The notes beneath the pieces are model-generated. The model saw nothing but the letters and a program-made list of their open reading frames with translations. It had not been told where the DNA came from and did not search any database. Below, piece after piece: positions 8,909 through 17,029 of a stretch of DNA of 64,000 bases. Within the stretch, counting starts at the first letter, position 1; every line of letters starts with the position of its first letter. Both the position numbers and the translations under genes were made by a program. Source of the DNA: Planctomycetota bacterium (GTDB taxonomy: Bacteria; Planctomycetota; Phycisphaerae; Sedimentisphaerales; Anaerohalosphaeraceae); NCBI GenBank assembly GCA_019456225.1, contig VRUI01000010.1, positions 27,584-91,583 on the forward strand, written 5' to 3'.

Positions 8909-9343
8909 ATGAATAAGAAGATATTATTTTTTTGTGCATTGTTTGTCGTTGTTGGCTTAGGCGGATGTAAGAAGGATAAGCTTGCTGATACGCCTGATGA
9001 AACACCCAAGTCCCCTGAGGTTAAAGTTGTTCCCGAAGCGTCAGTTACTCCGCTGTCTCCGGCTGAATATGAAGAAAAATCTAAGGAAATCATTAAAGAC
9101 CTCGAGTCTAGTGATCCTGAAACAGCCAAACAGTTTGCCGCGTTATTGGAACTGGCCAAGCAGCAGACCACTCAGACTATATGTCCGATCATGGGGGGCA
9201 AGATCGAAAAGGATATTTTTGTCGAGTATCAGGGCAAAAAAGTGTATTTCTGCTGTCCGCCTTGCAAGGCTAAGTTTAATGCAGATCCGAAGAAGTTTCT
9301 GCCGAAGCTTCCGCAATTTGCTACGCCGAAATTAACTAAATAG
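8909..9343 (+). CDS. YHS-domain lipoprotein, probable metal-binding
   Basis: A 144-residue lipoprotein with signal peptide and lipobox GLGGC (about residue 20). A charged Pro-rich linker follows, then a C-terminal YHS/TRASH-like domain: CPIMGG near residue 95 and YFCCPPCKAKF near 115, ending in DPKKFLPKL. YHS domains bind Cu, Hg or other soft metals in transporters and sensors. The ATG at 8909 is preferred to an in-frame TTG at 8903 because AAGGTG lies 8 bases upstream. It follows the two small lipoproteins in the same orientation. Confidence 0.8.
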   Translation: MNKKILFFCALFVVVGLGGCKKDKLADTPDETPKSPEVKVVPEASVTPLSPAEYEEKSKEIIKDLESSDPETAKQFAALLELAKQQTTQTICPIMGGKIEKDIFVEYQGKKVYFCCPPCKAKFNADPKKFLPKLPQFATPKLTK

Positions 9344-9444
9344 TCAATATTCGTCTGATTTTACTGGCAGAGGCCAAAGAAATGTAGTATTATTACGCCT
9401 TTTACAAAACTAATGACAATCTGTACTTGTAAAGGGATAATAAT

Positions 9445-10104
9445 ATGTTGCAAGATGGCGAAAAAGGTGTAATTATTCAGCGTGACAAAGAGACTTATGC
9501 GGTTGCGCCGCATTTTCCATGCGGTGTTGTTACGCCGGATATTCTTCGTAATATTGCCGATGTCGCAGAGAAATACGGTCATACCGCATTGAAGGTTACC
9601 AGTGCGGCAAGGATCGCGATCATCGGTCTTAAGGAAGAGGATATTGACAGCGTCTGGGAGGATCTTCATTGCTCTGCCGGTGCGGCGGTTGGTTTGTGTG
9701 TCCGCAGCGTCAAGGCGTGCCCGGGTACGACTTTCTGCAAGAAAGGTTTGCAGGACAGTCTTAGCGTGGGCATGAAGCTTGACGAAAAATACCACGGTAT
9801 GGAGGTTCCCGGCAAACTTAAGATGGGCGTTAGCGGTTGTCCCAACCAGTGTGCGGAAACTTGCATCAAGGATATCGGTCTTGTTGGGCTAAAGAACGGC
9901 TGGAAGGTGTTTGTCGGCGGTAACGGCGGCGGAAAGCCAAGGCTTGCTGTTGAGATCGCAAAGGATCTTAACAGCGAAGATGCACTCGATATGATCGACA
10001 AGATCGTCGACTATTTCAAGGCAAACGCCACAGGCCGACAGAGGCTCGGTGCGATGCTCGAAAAAACCGGTATCGACGAGTTCAAAGCCGCTGTTCTTGG
10101 CTAA
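9445..10104 (+). CDS. Small nitrite/sulfite reductase-like siroheme [4Fe-4S] protein
   Basis: Single-domain protein of the nitrite/sulfite reductase ferredoxin-like family. The siroheme-[4Fe-4S] cysteine pattern is complete: C92-x5-C98, then C132-x3-C136, in KACPGTTFCKKG and SGCPNQC. An N-terminal segment (VAPHFPCGVVTPDILRNIADVAEKYG) matches the small reductase half-repeat. At 219 residues it is like the small sulfite-reductase-like proteins of anaerobes, not full-length Sir or NirB. The substrate cannot be told; sulfite, nitrite or NO detoxification fits the neighbours (rubrerythrin, Ni-SOD, Hcp). A shorter paralogue lies at 11324. Confidence 0.82.
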   Translation: MLQDGEKGVIIQRDKETYAVAPHFPCGVVTPDILRNIADVAEKYGHTALKVTSAARIAIIGLKEEDIDSVWEDLHCSAGAAVGLCVRSVKACPGTTFCKKGLQDSLSVGMKLDEKYHGMEVPGKLKMGVSGCPNQCAETCIKDIGLVGLKNGWKVFVGGNGGGKPRLAVEIAKDLNSEDALDMIDKIVDYFKANATGRQRLGAMLEKTGIDEFKAAVLG

Positions 10105-10142
10105 TCGACATCGCTTGTCCGTAATTTATTTTTACACATTTT

Positions 10143-10159
10143 TACATTTCTGAAATGTA
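10143..10159. promoter_or_regulatory. Candidate Rrf2-type operator upstream of the rubrerythrin gene
   Basis: TACATTTCTGAAATGTA is a near-perfect palindrome. Its 11-base core ATTTCTGAAAT occurs again at 14580-14590, upstream of the Rrf2 regulator in the same cluster. The form resembles NsrR-type sites (ATnnATTT..AAATnnAT). Assignment to the Rrf2 protein is inference. Confidence 0.45.
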
Positions 10160-10254
10160 TTCTTATTTTATGCTGCGTTTTTGCCGATAAAACTCGCTGT
10201 ACATTAGACAATATACAATAGACATTATTCATTTTCAGATGGGGGTGTAACACA

Positions 10255-10743
10255 ATGGATATTCTTGAATTTGCACTGGAGAAGGAGCGTCTTACCCGTG
10301 AAAGTTATCAGCAGCTTGCCGGTAAGGCGAGAAATGCCGGTCTGCGTAACATACTCGAAATGCTCGCTGAAGAAGAGGCAATCCACTGCTATGTGATCGA
10401 GAGCATGATTAGCCAGAAACCCGGTCTTCTGACAGATACCGATGTTCTTGGTGAGGCAAAGGATATTTTTAACGGTATTCGAGAGTCCGTCGAGAAATTC
10501 GATTTCAGTGTCAGCGAGGCTGAGCTCTACCGCGATGCCAGGGACAAGGAGCAAAAGAGCATGGAGTTTTATCAGCAAAAAGCCCGCGAGGTCGAAGATG
10601 GAATTCAAAAGGAGATTTTCCTGAAACTCGCCGAAGAGGAACAGAAGCATTTTATTGTATTCGATAATATTTGCGAGTTTGTCGCCTCGCCCGAGTGCTA
10701 CCTGGAAAATGCCGAGTTTGTGCATACGGCAGAAGACTTTTAG
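10255..10743 (+). CDS. Rubrerythrin-like ferritin-fold diiron protein
   Basis: Ferritin-like four-helix protein of the rubrerythrin family, expected to reduce peroxide at a diiron site. Helix motifs are visible: E-x-Y near residues 15-19, AEEEAIH near 43-49, EKxSxxFY near 98-107 and AEEEQKHF near 125-132. There is no C-terminal rubredoxin domain, so at 162 residues it is the erythrin-only type and needs an external electron donor. A GGGGGTG ribosome binding site precedes the ATG. A palindromic candidate operator lies about 100 bases upstream. Confidence 0.85.
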   Translation: MDILEFALEKERLTRESYQQLAGKARNAGLRNILEMLAEEEAIHCYVIESMISQKPGLLTDTDVLGEAKDIFNGIRESVEKFDFSVSEAELYRDARDKEQKSMEFYQQKAREVEDGIQKEIFLKLAEEEQKHFIVFDNICEFVASPECYLENAEFVHTAEDF

Positions 10744-10791
10744 TCGTTTGTTTTTAGTTTGTAGTCTTTAGTCATAATAAAGGGGGTTGCG

Positions 10792-11268
10792 ATGAGATTT
10801 ATTTGTAATAAAACATTTTTGCTTCTATCGGCGGTCATATTAGCGGGGGCTTGTTCGGTCGTTTATTCGCATTGCCAGATTCCCTGCGGGATTTATGACG
10901 ATGCTGCACGGTTTGAAATGATCGCCGAACATATTATGACGATCGAAAAATCGATATCTTCGATCAATCAACTTTCTGCCGAGTCCAAACCCGATTACAA
11001 CCAGATCGTCAGATGGGTTGAGAACAAGGAAAAGCACGCCGATGCGGCTAGTGGGATTATTACTTACTATTTCATGGCTCAGCGGATAAAGCCTGTCGCC
11101 AAAAACAGCCCTGGGGAATATGATAAATATGTCAGTCAGTTGACGCTGCTTCATGAAATGCTGGTTCAATGTATGAAAGCCAGGCAATCAGCGGATGAGG
11201 CTGTAATAGAGAAATTGCGCGGATTGCTTGGAGAATTCGAGAAGGAATATTTGACCAATCGCAAGTAA
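10792..11268 (+). CDS. sodN: Nickel superoxide dismutase with Sec signal peptide
   Basis: Ni-dependent superoxide dismutase. The nickel hook HCQIPCGIYD starts at His27 (H-C-x-x-P-C-G-x-Y is the family signature, with Ni bound by His1, Cys2 and Cys6 of the mature enzyme). The 26 residues before it form a signal peptide ending VYS, so signal peptidase cleavage would leave the nickel-binding His at the new N-terminus. That would replace the dedicated SodX protease of other bacteria. Length 158 residues is normal. AAAGGGGG precedes the ATG. It lies in an oxidative and nitrosative stress cluster. Confidence 0.9.
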   Translation: MRFICNKTFLLLSAVILAGACSVVYSHCQIPCGIYDDAARFEMIAEHIMTIEKSISSINQLSAESKPDYNQIVRWVENKEKHADAASGIITYYFMAQRIKPVAKNSPGEYDKYVSQLTLLHEMLVQCMKARQSADEAVIEKLRGLLGEFEKEYLTNRK

Positions 11269-11323
11269 TTGTTGAGATGAGTTTTATGCGTATACTGGAT
11301 TTCGTTTAATTTTGGGGCAATTT

Positions 11324-11875
11324 ATGAATTTACGCACGAGCAATAGTTCTGAAGATCAAGCAGCTGTTTTCTGCGGACAATGCGGCAATGCCTCTGAAAA
11401 GGCGATTTGGGACGCCACGGCCGGCCTTGACAATTTGGACGGTCCTGTCGTTACCCGGGTCAATACATGCGGCGGCAATGTCTTTTGTCCTGAGGGAAAG
11501 CAGGACAGCCTGGATTTAGGATTGAAATTGGAGGAAAGATTGCATAATATATACCTTCCGGCTAAACTTTGTATCGCCGTTTCCGGCTGTGACAATCAAT
11601 GCGCAGAGGCTTGCGCAAAAGACATCGGTATTGTCGGGATGGAAGACGGCTGGGATTTATTTGTCGGCAGAAATGGCTGCCGGGATATAAGACATGCATG
11701 GCAGCTGGCCAAGGGGCTTTCGACGGAGCGGGTGCTTGAAGTGGTAGACAGAATAGTCGCATTATTCAGGGCAGATTGTAACGATAAGAAAAAACTCTCA
11801 GCATTGATCGAAGGTATCGGATTTGAAAGTTTCAAAGCAAAAGTGCTCAGGCAAAAGGAACCTGCAAACAAATAA
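11324..11875 (+). CDS. Second small siroheme-type [4Fe-4S] protein, paralogue of the gene at 9445
   Basis: A 183-residue paralogue of the small reductase-like protein 1.2 kb upstream. It has the same cysteine layout: C49-x5-C55 and C89-x3-C93 (NTCGGNVFC and SGCDNQC), with identical spacing between the pairs. The N-terminal third is shortened and instead carries an extra CGQC motif near residue 18, which might bind a metal or act in redox. The ATG at 11324 is chosen for the GGGG 6 bases upstream. The 3' end overlaps the possible start region of the next gene. Confidence 0.8.
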   Translation: MNLRTSNSSEDQAAVFCGQCGNASEKAIWDATAGLDNLDGPVVTRVNTCGGNVFCPEGKQDSLDLGLKLEERLHNIYLPAKLCIAVSGCDNQCAEACAKDIGIVGMEDGWDLFVGRNGCRDIRHAWQLAKGLSTERVLEVVDRIVALFRADCNDKKKLSALIEGIGFESFKAKVLRQKEPANK

Positions 11876-12713
11876 ACTTGCACAGGTGCTTGATGCGCTT
11901 TACGAGAAGTATAATCATCGACAATTCATCGGCGACGATCCTCTCCAGTTCGTTTACAAATATTCCGATCGCGCGGATATGGAGATCGCGGGTTTTTTGT
12001 CGTCGGCTTTGGCGTACGGGCGGGTCCAGCAGATCAGCAAGTCGCTCGAAAAGCTTTTTTCGATCATGGGAGATAGTCCCGCCGCTTTTGTGCGTCAGTT
12101 TACGCCAACCGGCAGGCGGCGTCTGAAGGGCTTTAAGCATCGTTTCAATACCGGCGACGACATTGCCGATCTGATCATTTTGCTCAAACACGCGATTAGT
12201 AAGCACGGCAGTATCGAGGGGTATTTTCTTAGCGGGTATAGTGATTCAGATGCGAATATTCTTCCGGGGCTGACTAATTTTTGCGAGGGTCTAACCAGTT
12301 TGTATGCCCGAAGGCATGGCGGTGGGGCCGGCAGGGGGCTGATGTATCTTCTGGCGAGTCCTGTCCGCAAGAGTGCGTGCAAGCGGCTTAACCTGTTTTT
12401 GCGGTGGATGGTTCGCAACGACGATGTCGATGCCGGGATTTGGAAGGGCGTCGATGCGTCCAAGCTGATAATACCTGTCGATGTGCACATGGCACGGTTG
12501 TGCGGGATTCTCGGCTTTCACAGCAGCAAAAACCCGACTTTAAAAACAGCAGTGGAAATTACCGAAAATTTTGCTAAGATAGATCCCGCCGATCCGGTGA
12601 AGTACGATTTCGCGCTAAGCCGCATCGGGATAATAGAAAACTGTAACGGAAAAATTAACGATAATTGCCCGCAGTGTCAGCTTTATGGATATTGCAAGGC
12701 AAAGAAGACGTAG
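11823..12713 (+). CDS. TIGR02757 (DUF2400) family protein
   Basis: Member of the TIGR02757/DUF2400 family, function unknown. The typical N-terminal block DPLQFVYKYSDRADMEIAGFL and SALAYGRVQQI are present (about residues 39-71). A C-terminal cysteine cluster (NCNGKIND...CPQCQLYGYC) may bind an Fe-S cluster. The start is uncertain: the open frame begins at TTG 11823 inside the upstream gene, but GTG 11886 would give a product that starts close to the conserved block. Either way translation is probably coupled to the upstream Fe-S protein. Confidence 0.8.
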   Translation: MKVSKQKCSGKRNLQTNKLAQVLDALYEKYNHRQFIGDDPLQFVYKYSDRADMEIAGFLSSALAYGRVQQISKSLEKLFSIMGDSPAAFVRQFTPTGRRRLKGFKHRFNTGDDIADLIILLKHAISKHGSIEGYFLSGYSDSDANILPGLTNFCEGLTSLYARRHGGGAGRGLMYLLASPVRKSACKRLNLFLRWMVRNDDVDAGIWKGVDASKLIIPVDVHMARLCGILGFHSSKNPTLKTAVEITENFAKIDPADPVKYDFALSRIGIIENCNGKINDNCPQCQLYGYCKAKKT

Positions 12714-12757
12714 TGTGGGCTTCCAGCCCACATGAGCTGTCGGCAAGATGCCGACAG
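12714..12757. repeat. Two adjacent perfect hairpins
   Basis: TGTGGGCT-tcc-AGCCCACA (12714-12732) is followed at once by CTGTCGGC-aagat-GCCGACAG (12737-12757); each has an 8-bp stem. A decayed relative (GTGTCGGCTTCCAGC...) follows the cupin stop near 15500. They probably end transcription of the TIGR02757 gene or are dispersed palindromes. Confidence 0.75.
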
Positions 12758-12808
12758 TACGGAATAATGCTCGTAGTGTCAGCTATATGGATATTGCGTC
12801 GTAAAGAA

Positions 12809-12832
12809 GTGACAATTGACAGGTGACAGGTG
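12809..12832. repeat. Heptanucleotide repeat (TGACAGG) that supplies the next start codon
   Basis: Imperfect 7-base units TGACAAT-TGACAGG-TGACAGG end in the GTG that begins the next long gene; the AGG of one unit is also its only candidate ribosome binding site. Confidence 0.6.
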
Positions 12833-14554
12833 AAAATACAGGACATTGAAAAATATACTTCGGCGGTTACTTTGTCGGATATGGAAGTTTTTGTTTATCC
12901 CGAGCTTATGTACAGCCTGGTTCTGGCGAATATTATGAGTCCGAATATCTGGCGGTGGCGGCAGGAAGATACCTTTAAAAAGCTCGAGGGAAAGACCCCT
13001 TATCGTAAACTCATGCGTATGCGTCAGTTCATCATGGATGAGTACGAGTTCAATCTTGACATCGAGACGTGGGGCATGACAAGCAAGGCCGGCGAGCTTA
13101 AGCGGTTTGCCCATGTCATATCTCCCGAAGATGTCGCAAAGAGCAACGCCCTGTTCGGTTACCATGGCGATAAGTATTATTTTGATGTGGATATTCGCAG
13201 GCATTTCGGTCTCGATAAATATGACGATGATGCGATACCCTACTGGAAGACCGAGACGGTAGAGGCGATGGACGGTTTTCAGTATAAGAGCGGTTATACG
13301 AAAAAGGCCGGCGAGTGCGTTTCGCTCTCTTCGCTGTATGCAGCGGCGGCTTTTATCGTTTGCCAGATTCCACTCGAAGATATCTACATGGTGCTTACCC
13401 CGCTTCATTCCCAGAACTTTATCGACATTCGCGAGGGTGTCATCACCAACAACCGCCGCGTCATTACCAAGCCCATGTGGTTTAACGGCACGGCGATATC
13501 CATGAAGGCTCAGCGGGCGATGAGAAACGAAAATATCACCATCGTCGCCCACAATACCGGTAGTGTCCATTGTCTGTATAAGGACGCTACTATTGATCCT
13601 GAGGCATATAAATATTTGTCATCTCGTCTGGGTGAATTTTTGGCTGCTGATTTCAGCATGCTGATCTTCTCGAATTTCCTTCGCGACCGCGGCAAGTTCC
13701 AGAAGTATTTTCAGTTCTGTCATAACCATCGCGGCCAGGATAAATTCATCAAAGCCGAGATCCTGTACAGCTATGAGCACGGCAGCAGGTTCCGCATTGC
13801 CGATGAGACTTATGAAAAGCTTCTCGACGAGGTTTCCAACGAGGATTATTCGATATATAGGATTACTTCCAGGATGTGCTGCGAGCAGCTGCGTGCGTTT
13901 ATGGAATACGAAGATATTGATCTTCGCAGCACTGCCGGTCAGAGTAAGCTTAAAGAATATCTCAAGGGACACGTCCGTGAGATCGACGAGTTTGTCGAAT
14001 CGCTGGTTGATTTTATGTTCCTAAATCCCTTGCTTCCTTCGATGGATAAGGAGTTTTCGCATATCGCCCCTATCAAACTTGATCCGGCCTGGTCCAGGGA
14101 GCAAGTTATCGAGTACCTCCAGTCAATGCGCCAGACAAATTCGACCGTCGATCTGGCATTTTATGCCTACAGGGATATGGAGACGTGCAACTGGGAGCCT
14201 TTCGTCAGGGCGGCATTGGAGAGAAATCCCGTTTCGGTCGAAATGTCAGATTGTTTGAGTACAGACGATGTGTGCAGGTGGCTTGGGACGATGGTCAATG
14301 AGTCCGTTTATGACGGCAAGCGTCTTGCTCAGCCCGATGAGGCTGTCAATTTCCGCAGGGCAGACGGTATTGAAAAGGCTTTCACGATGGCAAATATCAT
14401 CAGAAATAACGCCCCGGACTCGGAGATTGAGATTATTATCGACCATGAAAACGTGACTGTTAAAGCAGATAAGGAATATCGTTTTGTGTCCTCGAAAGGC
14501 TTAAAAAAGGCGATTAAAGTGTCTCCAAACGGCGATTTGAACATTTCAGGCTGA
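12830..14554 (+). CDS. Large conserved protein with transglutaminase-like Cys/His signature
   Basis: A 574-residue protein with no signal peptide or membrane helices that I cannot place in a named family. A central block reads AGECVSLSSLYAAAAF (about residues 161-176), then QIPLEDIYMVL, then LHSQNFIDI (about 196-204). Cys, His and a following Asn/Asp in this order, with G-x-C before a helix, are typical of transglutaminase-like/papain-fold proteins, so a cysteine-hydrolase fold is a reasonable guess. The GTG start lies in a heptanucleotide repeat; no better start exists before Met18. It sits between the TIGR02757 and Rrf2 genes. Confidence 0.75.
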   Translation: MKIQDIEKYTSAVTLSDMEVFVYPELMYSLVLANIMSPNIWRWRQEDTFKKLEGKTPYRKLMRMRQFIMDEYEFNLDIETWGMTSKAGELKRFAHVISPEDVAKSNALFGYHGDKYYFDVDIRRHFGLDKYDDDAIPYWKTETVEAMDGFQYKSGYTKKAGECVSLSSLYAAAAFIVCQIPLEDIYMVLTPLHSQNFIDIREGVITNNRRVITKPMWFNGTAISMKAQRAMRNENITIVAHNTGSVHCLYKDATIDPEAYKYLSSRLGEFLAADFSMLIFSNFLRDRGKFQKYFQFCHNHRGQDKFIKAEILYSYEHGSRFRIADETYEKLLDEVSNEDYSIYRITSRMCCEQLRAFMEYEDIDLRSTAGQSKLKEYLKGHVREIDEFVESLVDFMFLNPLLPSMDKEFSHIAPIKLDPAWSREQVIEYLQSMRQTNSTVDLAFYAYRDMETCNWEPFVRAALERNPVSVEMSDCLSTDDVCRWLGTMVNESVYDGKRLAQPDEAVNFRRADGIEKAFTMANIIRNNAPDSEIEIIIDHENVTVKADKEYRFVSSKGLKKAIKVSPNGDLNISG

Positions 14555-14579
14555 TTGTGCGTAACACCTCGGAATGGTG

Positions 14580-14590
14580 ATTTCTGAAAT
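14580..14590. promoter_or_regulatory. Candidate Rrf2 autoregulatory site
   Basis: ATTTCTGAAAT repeats the core of the palindrome at 10143-10159. Here it lies about 110 bases before the Rrf2 start and is followed by a second partly palindromic AT block (GAAATATTTTTC). Confidence 0.4.
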
Positions 14591-14701
14591 ATTTTTCAAA
14601 AATAATATTTTATGGTTGACTATTTTCCGATATTCACCTACGTTAGTCCTATATAAGACAGCAGGAAATAATTTACAGGTTATTTTGTGACAGGATTTTT
14701 A

Positions 14702-15097
14702 ATGGATATTGTTAGAAGAAATACTGATTATGCTTTACGTGCGATGATTCATCTCGCTAAGAAATATGGCGGCAAGTCGATCTCTACCCGTGTTATCGCA
14801 GAGCGTGAAGATATTTCGTACCAGCTTGCTTGTAAGCTGATGCAGAAGATGAACGAAGCCGGCCTGGTTACCAGTACCATGGGGCCAAAGGGCGGTTTTG
14901 CTCTCAGTAAAGAACCTTCGCAGATAAATTTGCTTGAGATTATCGAGGCGGTACAGGGCCCCTTGAGTGTTAACAGGTGCCTGTCCGAAGAAGAACCCTG
15001 TCCCAGGAAAGATCTTTGTCCGCTTAGCAGTAAGATGAAAGAGATACAGGATTATTTAGTAGGTTACCTGTCGGGTGCTACTCTCGGAGATTTATAA
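14702..15097 (+). CDS. Rrf2 family transcriptional regulator (NsrR/IscR-like)
   Basis: Winged-helix regulator of 131 residues. The N-terminal DIVRRNTDYALRAMIHLA and the recognition region (ISYQLACKLMQKMNEAGLV, then GPKGGFALS) are characteristic of Rrf2 proteins. Three cysteines near residues 93, 101 and 107 (NRCLSEEEPCPRKDLC) match the Fe-S ligand loop of NsrR/IscR, so it probably senses NO, oxygen or iron status. The ATG at 14702 is used rather than GTG 14687 because AGGA lies 8 bases upstream and family proteins start here. It is followed by cupin and hcp genes that are likely targets. Confidence 0.88.
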   Translation: MDIVRRNTDYALRAMIHLAKKYGGKSISTRVIAEREDISYQLACKLMQKMNEAGLVTSTMGPKGGFALSKEPSQINLLEIIEAVQGPLSVNRCLSEEEPCPRKDLCPLSSKMKEIQDYLVGYLSGATLGDL

Positions 15098-15098
15098 A

Positions 15099-15133
15099 AT
15101 TAGCAATTAGCAATTAGCAATTAGCGATTAGCA
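15099..15133. repeat. Heptanucleotide tandem repeat, unit ATTAGCA
   Basis: Five 7-base units, one with a single change, start two bases after the Rrf2 stop codon. Confidence 0.85.
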
Positions 15134-15151
15134 AAATAGGAAAGTTTTGAA

Positions 15152-15496
15152 ATGAGTGAATCTAAAACTAATGTACTTGAGTCTTGTGTGGCAAAGTCTC
15201 AGAATATTTCTTCGCTTGTCCAGTATGCAGACGATTCGGTTGTAAGTAAGACACTGCTCAATAAACCAGTCGGCACGATCACTCTGTTTGCCTTCGACAA
15301 GGGCCAGGGACTCAGCGAGCATCAGGCTCCTTACGACGCCGTTGTTCAGGTCATCGACGGAGTAGGGCGCGTAACGATCGACGGCACCGATCACGATATA
15401 GCCACAGGTGAGATAATAATAATGCCGGCAAATATACCGCATTCGGTTAGTGCCGATGAGAAATTTAAAATGCAGCTTACAATGATAAGGCAGTAA
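15152..15496 (+). CDS. Small cupin-domain protein
   Basis: A 114-residue single cupin barrel. The first cupin motif is EHQAPYDAVVQVIDGVGRV (about residues 55-73) and the second is PANIPHSV (about 96-103). Metal ligands would be His56 and His101, with the remaining positions of the usual triad less clear. Small cupins of this type next to Rrf2 and hcp genes are common in anaerobes; their function is unknown. It has an AGGAAAG ribosome binding site and lies 55 bases after the Rrf2 gene, probably in the same transcript. Confidence 0.85.
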   Translation: MSESKTNVLESCVAKSQNISSLVQYADDSVVSKTLLNKPVGTITLFAFDKGQGLSEHQAPYDAVVQVIDGVGRVTIDGTDHDIATGEIIIMPANIPHSVSADEKFKMQLTMIRQ

Positions 15497-15627
15497 AGTA
15501 GTGTCGGCTTCCAGCTAACATGAAAAATGCAGGCGGTACATGCTGGAGCAAAATTTTTTATCTCTAAGTTTGAATATTTTAGTCTTATATGTTAATTTAG
15601 TTAATATAACTTTTGAAAGGGAATACC

Positions 15628-16917
15628 ATGTTTTGTTATCAATGTGAACAAGCTGCCGGCGGAACCGGCTGTACTAAAGTTGGGGTTTGCGGTAAGAATG
15701 AAGACATTCAGTCGCTTCAGGATACGCTTTTGTTTGGCCTCAAGGGCATCGGTGCCTATGCATACCATGCAAGAGAGTTTGGCAAGATCGACAGCGAAGT
15801 AGACGCGTTTATGCATGAGGCTATGTTTGCCACGCTTACAAATGTGGATTTTGACCTCGGCCGCCACCTTGAGCTCGTTCTAAAAGCAGGCGAGATGAAT
15901 TACCGCATCATGAAGCTTCTAAACGACGCCCACACCGAAGCCTACGGCAATCCAACTCCCGTCGAGGTGCCCACAGGCACAAAGGCCGGGCCCGGAATTC
16001 TCGTTACAGGTCACGATCTGCTTGACCTTTATGAGTTGCTCAAGCAGACAGAGGGCAAGGGCATCAATATTTATACGCACGGCGAGATGCTGCCGGCACA
16101 CGGTTACCCGGAGCTTCGTAAGTTTGACCACCTCGTCGGTAACTACGGAACCGCCTGGCAGAACCAGAGAACCGAGTTCGACGCATTCAGCGGACCCGTG
16201 CTGATCACGACAAACTGCATAATGATCCCGAAGGATTCGTACAAGGACAGGCTTTTTACACGCGGCATCGCAGCCGCTGAAGGCGTAAAACATATCGCCG
16301 ACAGGGATTTCAGTGCTGTTATCGAAGCGGCATTGGCATTGGCTCCTCTCGAAGAAAACCCGACAGGCACGCTAAGCACCGGCTTCCATTACACAGCCGT
16401 TCTCGGTCTTGCAGACAAGATCGTCGAAGCTGTCAAAGCCGGCAAGATCAAGCACTTCTTCTTTATCGGCGGATGCGACGGGGCAAAACCAGGCAGAAAT
16501 TACTTCACCGAACTCGCCGAGAAAGTGCCCGCTGATTGCGTAATCCTTACTGCTGCCTGCGGCAAGTACCGCATCAACGCCGCAGACTATGGAACAATCG
16601 ACGGTATTCCGCGTCTTATCGACATGGGCCAGTGCAACGATTGCTACTCGGTAATACAGGTCGCTTTGGCACTTGCAGAAGCATTTGAATGCGGAGTGAA
16701 CGACTTACCGCTTTCGCTCGTAGTATCCTGGTACGAACAAAAGGCAGTGGCGATCTTGCTTACACTGCTGCACCTTGGGGTAGAAAACATTAGGCTCGGA
16801 CCTTCGCTGCCGGCGTTCATAACTCCGAATGTCCTTAACGTACTGGTAGATAAATACAAGATCAAACCAACTGGCGACGTAGACGAAGACCTCGCCGCGA
16901 TGCTCGCAGGAAATTAA
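15628..16917 (+). CDS. hcp: Hydroxylamine reductase / hybrid cluster protein, short class III-like form
   Basis: Hybrid cluster protein, linked to NO and hydroxylamine detoxification and protein S-nitrosylation. The N-terminal cluster motif is C3-x2-C6-x8-C15-x5-C21. Hybrid-cluster ligands are visible in the C-terminal half (GHDLLDLYEL; GEMLPAHGYPEL; IGGCDGAKPGRNYF; ACGKYR). At 429 residues it lacks about 110 residues compared with class I/II enzymes, which fits the class III form with a deleted helical region after the first cluster. AAAGGGA 9 bases upstream supports ATG 15628. The downstream ferredoxin-like protein is the probable electron partner. Confidence 0.93.
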   Translation: MFCYQCEQAAGGTGCTKVGVCGKNEDIQSLQDTLLFGLKGIGAYAYHAREFGKIDSEVDAFMHEAMFATLTNVDFDLGRHLELVLKAGEMNYRIMKLLNDAHTEAYGNPTPVEVPTGTKAGPGILVTGHDLLDLYELLKQTEGKGINIYTHGEMLPAHGYPELRKFDHLVGNYGTAWQNQRTEFDAFSGPVLITTNCIMIPKDSYKDRLFTRGIAAAEGVKHIADRDFSAVIEAALALAPLEENPTGTLSTGFHYTAVLGLADKIVEAVKAGKIKHFFFIGGCDGAKPGRNYFTELAEKVPADCVILTAACGKYRINAADYGTIDGIPRLIDMGQCNDCYSVIQVALALAEAFECGVNDLPLSLVVSWYEQKAVAILLTLLHLGVENIRLGPSLPAFITPNVLNVLVDKYKIKPTGDVDEDLAAMLAGN

Positions 16918-16931
16918 ACCCTGACAGAAAC

Positions 16932-16964
16932 TGTAGGGGCGGGCTCAAGTGTCCGCCCTCTACA
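16932..16964. terminator. Hairpin after hcp
   Basis: TGTAG-GGGCGG and CCGCCC-TCTACA pair around a short loop just after the hcp stop. No T run follows, so it may be a processing or stability hairpin rather than a classical terminator. Confidence 0.5.
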
Positions 16965-17029
16965 CTACAAAAACCCGAAGCGCAAGAGCAGGGATAATCA
17001 CTGTGCTCGATATTTTAATGAGGCCTGAT

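Noticed and set aside
9445..10104. Full NirB or Sir enzyme broken by frameshift
   Set aside because: Flanking DNA in other frames shows no remaining reductase half; the protein starts and ends cleanly, and a similar-sized paralogue exists at 11324.
12779..13570. A 263-codon leftward frame
   Set aside because: Shadow of the 574-residue gene, and it would need to read through the heptanucleotide repeat region; no family features.
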